Assembly: GCF_003073045.1 (NCBI RefSeq) | Contig: NC_037591.1 | Coordinates: 24,957,319-25,021,318 of the forward strand | Origin: Pomacea canaliculata | Lineage: Eukaryota > Mollusca > Gastropoda > Architaenioglossa > Ampullariidae | DNA: 64,000 nt | Direction: 5' to 3' | In this document: piece by piece, positions 60,635-64,000 of the stretch | Layout: each line of letters begins with the position of its first letter | Position numbering within the stretch: the stretch's first letter is position 1 | Notes under the pieces: generated by a model | What the model was told of the DNA's origin: nothing | The model's database searches: none | What the model saw: the letters and a program-made list of their open reading frames with translations, nothing else | Position numbers and translations under genes: made by a program

Positions 60635-60642
60635 CCTTAGAC

Positions 60643-62831
60643 CAAGCATGTCCCTGAGATAATTATTCTGCAGTTCTCTATGATTAATGATGTAGGTGGC
60701 ACTTCAAAAGTGAAATAAATGCATTAGAAAAGCATTTACTTCTGTACGAGGTTATTTTTACTTGTGAATACAATAAATTAGTTTACAAATGATTTGGGAG
60801 ATGGCGCAGTTATAGGCTATTAAAAATAAAACCCAATTTGTTCATATTTATTTTTAAGCTAATTAAAGAAAGCCATTTGCTACAAAATATTGAGGTTTTT
60901 TAAAAATTATTTTTTGTATTTTTTATGAGCATTTATGTGTAGACTCTACTGATAAGAATGTGTATACAATAATTAAGCAAAATACAAAAATACCTTTAGA
61001 AAGAGTTTTTTGAAGCTTCCAAAATGCGTCTTGATCATGATTTTGAGACAGTTCTACCTTCCATGACTACAAATAGTACAAGCTGCCTCTGTCATTGGCC
61101 TTCAAATTTAGATTATTAATGTTGAAATTTTCTTTCGGCCATACACATTTGCCATTTGTGACTTCATTGTCTTCATTACCTATGTTCATTGATTTAGAAC
61201 CTGATAATTTTGATTAAGTAAATGTTTTGATTGGTGTCTGGGAAAGGGAACAACTACATGGCCCACTAGCAAGAGTCACCAGTAAAAAATCATAGATCAG
61301 AGACATTTCATGTGATGGTCAGAATTATAAACAGACCAATACGACCTTTGTAATAGCTAATGCAAGAGTGTAGCCGGTGTTGTGATTATGATGCCAGCTG
61401 TAATATTTTACTTCTAAAAAAAGAAAAACGGTCAGCATCTCTATCTTTCCACATCAATTACCAGCTTATTACAGCTGTGTAATCAGCTGCTCCGAATTTG
61501 TCATTATGGAAGAAGATGCAGCGGACATTATGTGTGCATTGTGATGATTTGATAGCTTTGATGACATGAATAGCAATTCAAATATTCCGAATTCCTTCAC
61601 CTACCAAATTTTTAAAGCAAAACTATTTTTGTTGTCATTTATGCAGTCACCAATCATACAGACATTATTCTGAATCTGCTGATATCAAGTGCTCAGAGCC
61701 TTACATTTGAAGATCATCTCTGATGCTAAACCGTCGTATTGTGCTCAGCTGATGCTGCTCTTCCCCCAACCTCCCCTGAGTTTCAAACGGTCGCATGCAT
61801 GTATGCTTTGATCGCCACCGACCCTCCACCCATCTGCCACTTCCTCCCTCCAACATCCCCTACTCTCCTTTCTCACGCCACTCGTCTTGTGTCGGCGCAG
61901 CATTCCTACAGACGACGGCCATAGTTGTTTTTACAAAACACGGATTGCGGCCGTCCATTGAGGACACGGAAGGGAAGAAAAGGTGGGGAAGGTAAATGGG
62001 TGAGGGGGGAGTTGACTTTGCTCGACGCTCGACAACCCTTGAGAGCGCCTACGTGGTTGTTTTGTGGGCGTGCACAAAGCTTGTGGTCCGGACTCCGCCA
62101 GCTTCGTCTGCGGTGGAGAACTCTTTTGTGTAGAAGAAAAGATGTTCAGAAGTCATGTTTTGGTCTGGCAATGGCTTCCGACTGTAAGAACAGCTTGGAA
62201 CAACATACTTACATAAGGTTCAACATGGGGGCTTTTAATAAACACTGCTCCGAGGTTACACTGATTCATTGCGGGTGGTGGTGGGGGAATAAGAACCAAA
62301 AAGGGTTAACTGCAGGTATTCAATCTACATCAAGCCACCTTACCAAAAAAAAAAAAAAACAACAACAAAAAGAAAACAAACCCCTTACAAATGTAATGAA
62401 CTTAAACTTTAGATTATGTTACAGTTAGGTTGCATTTCCATTAAATATTAAAATTCAAGACTATTTTCATTATCAATTTTTTGGTGATTTATATAATATT
62501 ATGCACATAAACTATTATGATAATGTAGAAATCATGTTGGTTAGTAAACAATTTGTTTTCGATATAACTACCGTTGAAAAATACTCTTATTAGCATGTAA
62601 CAGTGTTAGATATTTATGAAAATTATATTAAACGGAACATCATACATTAAAACTCTTGTCTTTAGACGTGCTAATCAATATTCAAGAATTGAGAACATTA
62701 AAGATCCTTCTTATCGAAAGCCATTCTATTTTATAGTCTGAATGTAGCTTAAAGCAAATAATGTGCAACTTGAAAAGCAGAAATGGAGAAAAAAAAAAAC
62801 CTCCACTAAATGTAGCATTAGAGGAAACACG
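60643..62831 (+). other. First intron of Smad6/7, middle part
   Basis: No exon recognised. 61740-62120 is less AT-rich, with frames open on the plus strand (61739-61924 and 61925-62428) that show no MH2 motif. An A-rich run with aac/caa units lies at 62345-62378. Confidence 0.45.
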
Positions 62832-62986
62832 TGCACGGTCATCAGCTTTGGCTGTCCTGGGTTCAGATCTCGTCTCGGGCACGCTGTTCTTTCTCTGCCT
62901 GTGGCATCCGTTTACATGGTTGGCATTGGTGTGATGTAGCTATAGTTGCTGGCTCGATGTAAAACACCAATTCCCCGCCTCCCACG
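62832..62986 (+). mobile_element. SINE family copy with box B and 3' block
   Basis: Contains ggttcagatctcgtctcggg (box B region), cacgctgttctttctctgcc, gtggcatccgtttaca and the 3' block ending gtaaaacaccaattcccc. It aligns end to end with the minus-strand copy at 42807-43008 but lacks the box A part of the head. No target duplication was recognised. Confidence 0.85.
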
Positions 62987-64000
62987 TCAGGCTATTTACT
63001 CCTCCCAGTGAATGCTTGCTTGCCAGATGCAATGTCTGTCCAGCGTACGCTTGAAGTCTGGTGTAAAGGAGATGAATACGGTGAGGATCGGGTCTAGATG
63101 ACTTCTAAAAAACCACGGAAGTTCAGCAGCAGTGACATTAAAAAATAAAATGGTTGATGGACTTTAAAGTGCCGTCCCCAGGCTTTTAACATCTTTATTT
63201 CTGACCATCACCAAAGTCAGCATCTTAGTATCTCACATCCAAGGGAAGGGTAGTTTTTTGGGTTTGGGATTATTTGAGCTGAAATACACCGGGCACACTA
63301 TGAAAAACTGTAAACTGTTGACAGGGTATTGAACCTTGCTGTGTGTTTTTGTGAAGCTGAGGCTTAGCAAAGCGGCTTTATTGAGGGAGGACTCTGTGTG
63401 TGTGTGTCAAAGAGGGAGAATAAAAACTTGTGGGCTGCTCTGATGCAAGCAGCACTCGGATTAATGTCGATTCATTTGCGACCTCTGACCCGGTCCTTCA
63501 GATCTCGCTATACCAACGCCGCCAGAAAGACTTTGGGAGCAGCGACGAGGCTGCCGAGTGGGTCTTGTAGTAGTGGGCGGTGCGAGTGGGCTCTGGCGTC
63601 CAAGCTGGGCTCAAACGGCGCGCACTTTAAAAGCGGAACCTTTTCGTTATCTCAGTTTCAAATAAGGAAGCGGTTGAGAGACAAGTGGGAATGTTGGCGC
63701 TGCGCAAGAGGACCCTGCAGTGGCGGGTCTAGGGGGAGAGGAGCAGCTGGCGGGGGTTGCGGAAGATGGGGAACCGACGCGCGCTGGAGGTCGTGAGGAG
63801 GTGTGTTTGCTGGGTGGTGGTAGAGAGAGAGACGCGGGTTGACGTCGCTAGTGACCGGTTTTAGAAGGGAGGGGCATCACCACCCTCACACCGGTACCCC
63901 CCATGCAGTTCGACGCCCCCAACCTCCTTCCTGTGGCTGTCCCGTGGACCGCTCGCCCGGCGCCCGGCAGTCGGCCTTTAGTTTATCATTAGAGGTCTCA
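62987..64000. other. Right end of window, GC-rich after 63470
   Basis: From about 63470 the sequence is GC- and CpG-rich, with a plus frame 63398-63796 (132 codons) rich in Gly, Arg and Ser and without a recognised domain. It could be a CpG-rich regulatory block, an alternative first exon of Smad6/7, or the start of the next gene. Evidence is compositional only. Confidence 0.35.

Noticed and set aside
1-64000. CRISPR arrays, bacterial operons, prophage or viral genes
   Set aside because: No regularly spaced repeats with spacers, no ribosome-binding-site-led operons and no viral hallmark genes; the window is eukaryotic with spliced genes.

Overview
The window is animal genomic DNA, most probably from a gastropod mollusc and plausibly a caenogastropod snail. 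It has spliced genes with consensus GT/AG introns, long AT-rich intergenic stretches, a tRNA-derived SINE family, LINE tails, hAT and Tigger-like elements, and an immune gene of the Ig + C1q type (QREP) described from snails. Nothing bacterial or viral was seen. All exon models were built by eye from open frames, splice consensus and matching phase.

Layout. 1-1927 (+): 3' part of a Toll-like receptor (LRRs, LRR C-cap, transmembrane helix, TIR domain), followed at 3541-3637 by a decayed copy of the TIR tail. 6090-10071 (-): complete six-exon VPS72/YL1, the H2A.Z-handling subunit of SRCAP/SWR1-type complexes. 12917 to about 17354 (-): an uncharacterised, probably nuclear protein with three SUMO-consensus sites and a C-terminal helix; its 5' end is unresolved. 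19194-22752 (-): complete seven-exon secreted protein with signal peptide, V-type Ig domain, short helix and C1q domain. 24569-25041 (+): a tentative three-exon gene for a small basic secreted peptide. 54147-54415 (+): an insulin-like precursor candidate with a frame break inside the A-chain motif. 57548-57956 (+): first coding exon of the inhibitory Smad (Smad6/7), whose intron runs off the window. A Smad-binding palindrome beside an E-box lies about 1.45 kb upstream of its start codon.

Between the genes, and in introns, lie mobile elements with readable insertion marks: two copies of one hAT-type MITE, each with a perfect 8-bp target duplication, one of them inside a 5'-truncated LINE that has its own 16-bp duplication; at least four copies of one SINE family, two with target duplications; two Tigger/pogo-like elements; and LINE fragments at 5.3, 37.9, 46.2 and 48.0 kb. 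There are also a 20-bp G-rich minisatellite, a 21-bp minisatellite open in several frames, and a near-identical 72-bp repeat pair. About 25-37.9 kb and 48.2-54.1 kb hold no gene I can support.

Two genes (Toll-like receptor, Ig-C1q protein) are innate immune recognition molecules, but they are about 17 kb apart, on opposite strands and separated by housekeeping genes, so I do not call this an immune cluster. The most novel candidates are the insulin-like frame, the uncharacterised SUMO-site protein and the conserved-looking Smad site upstream of Smad6/7.
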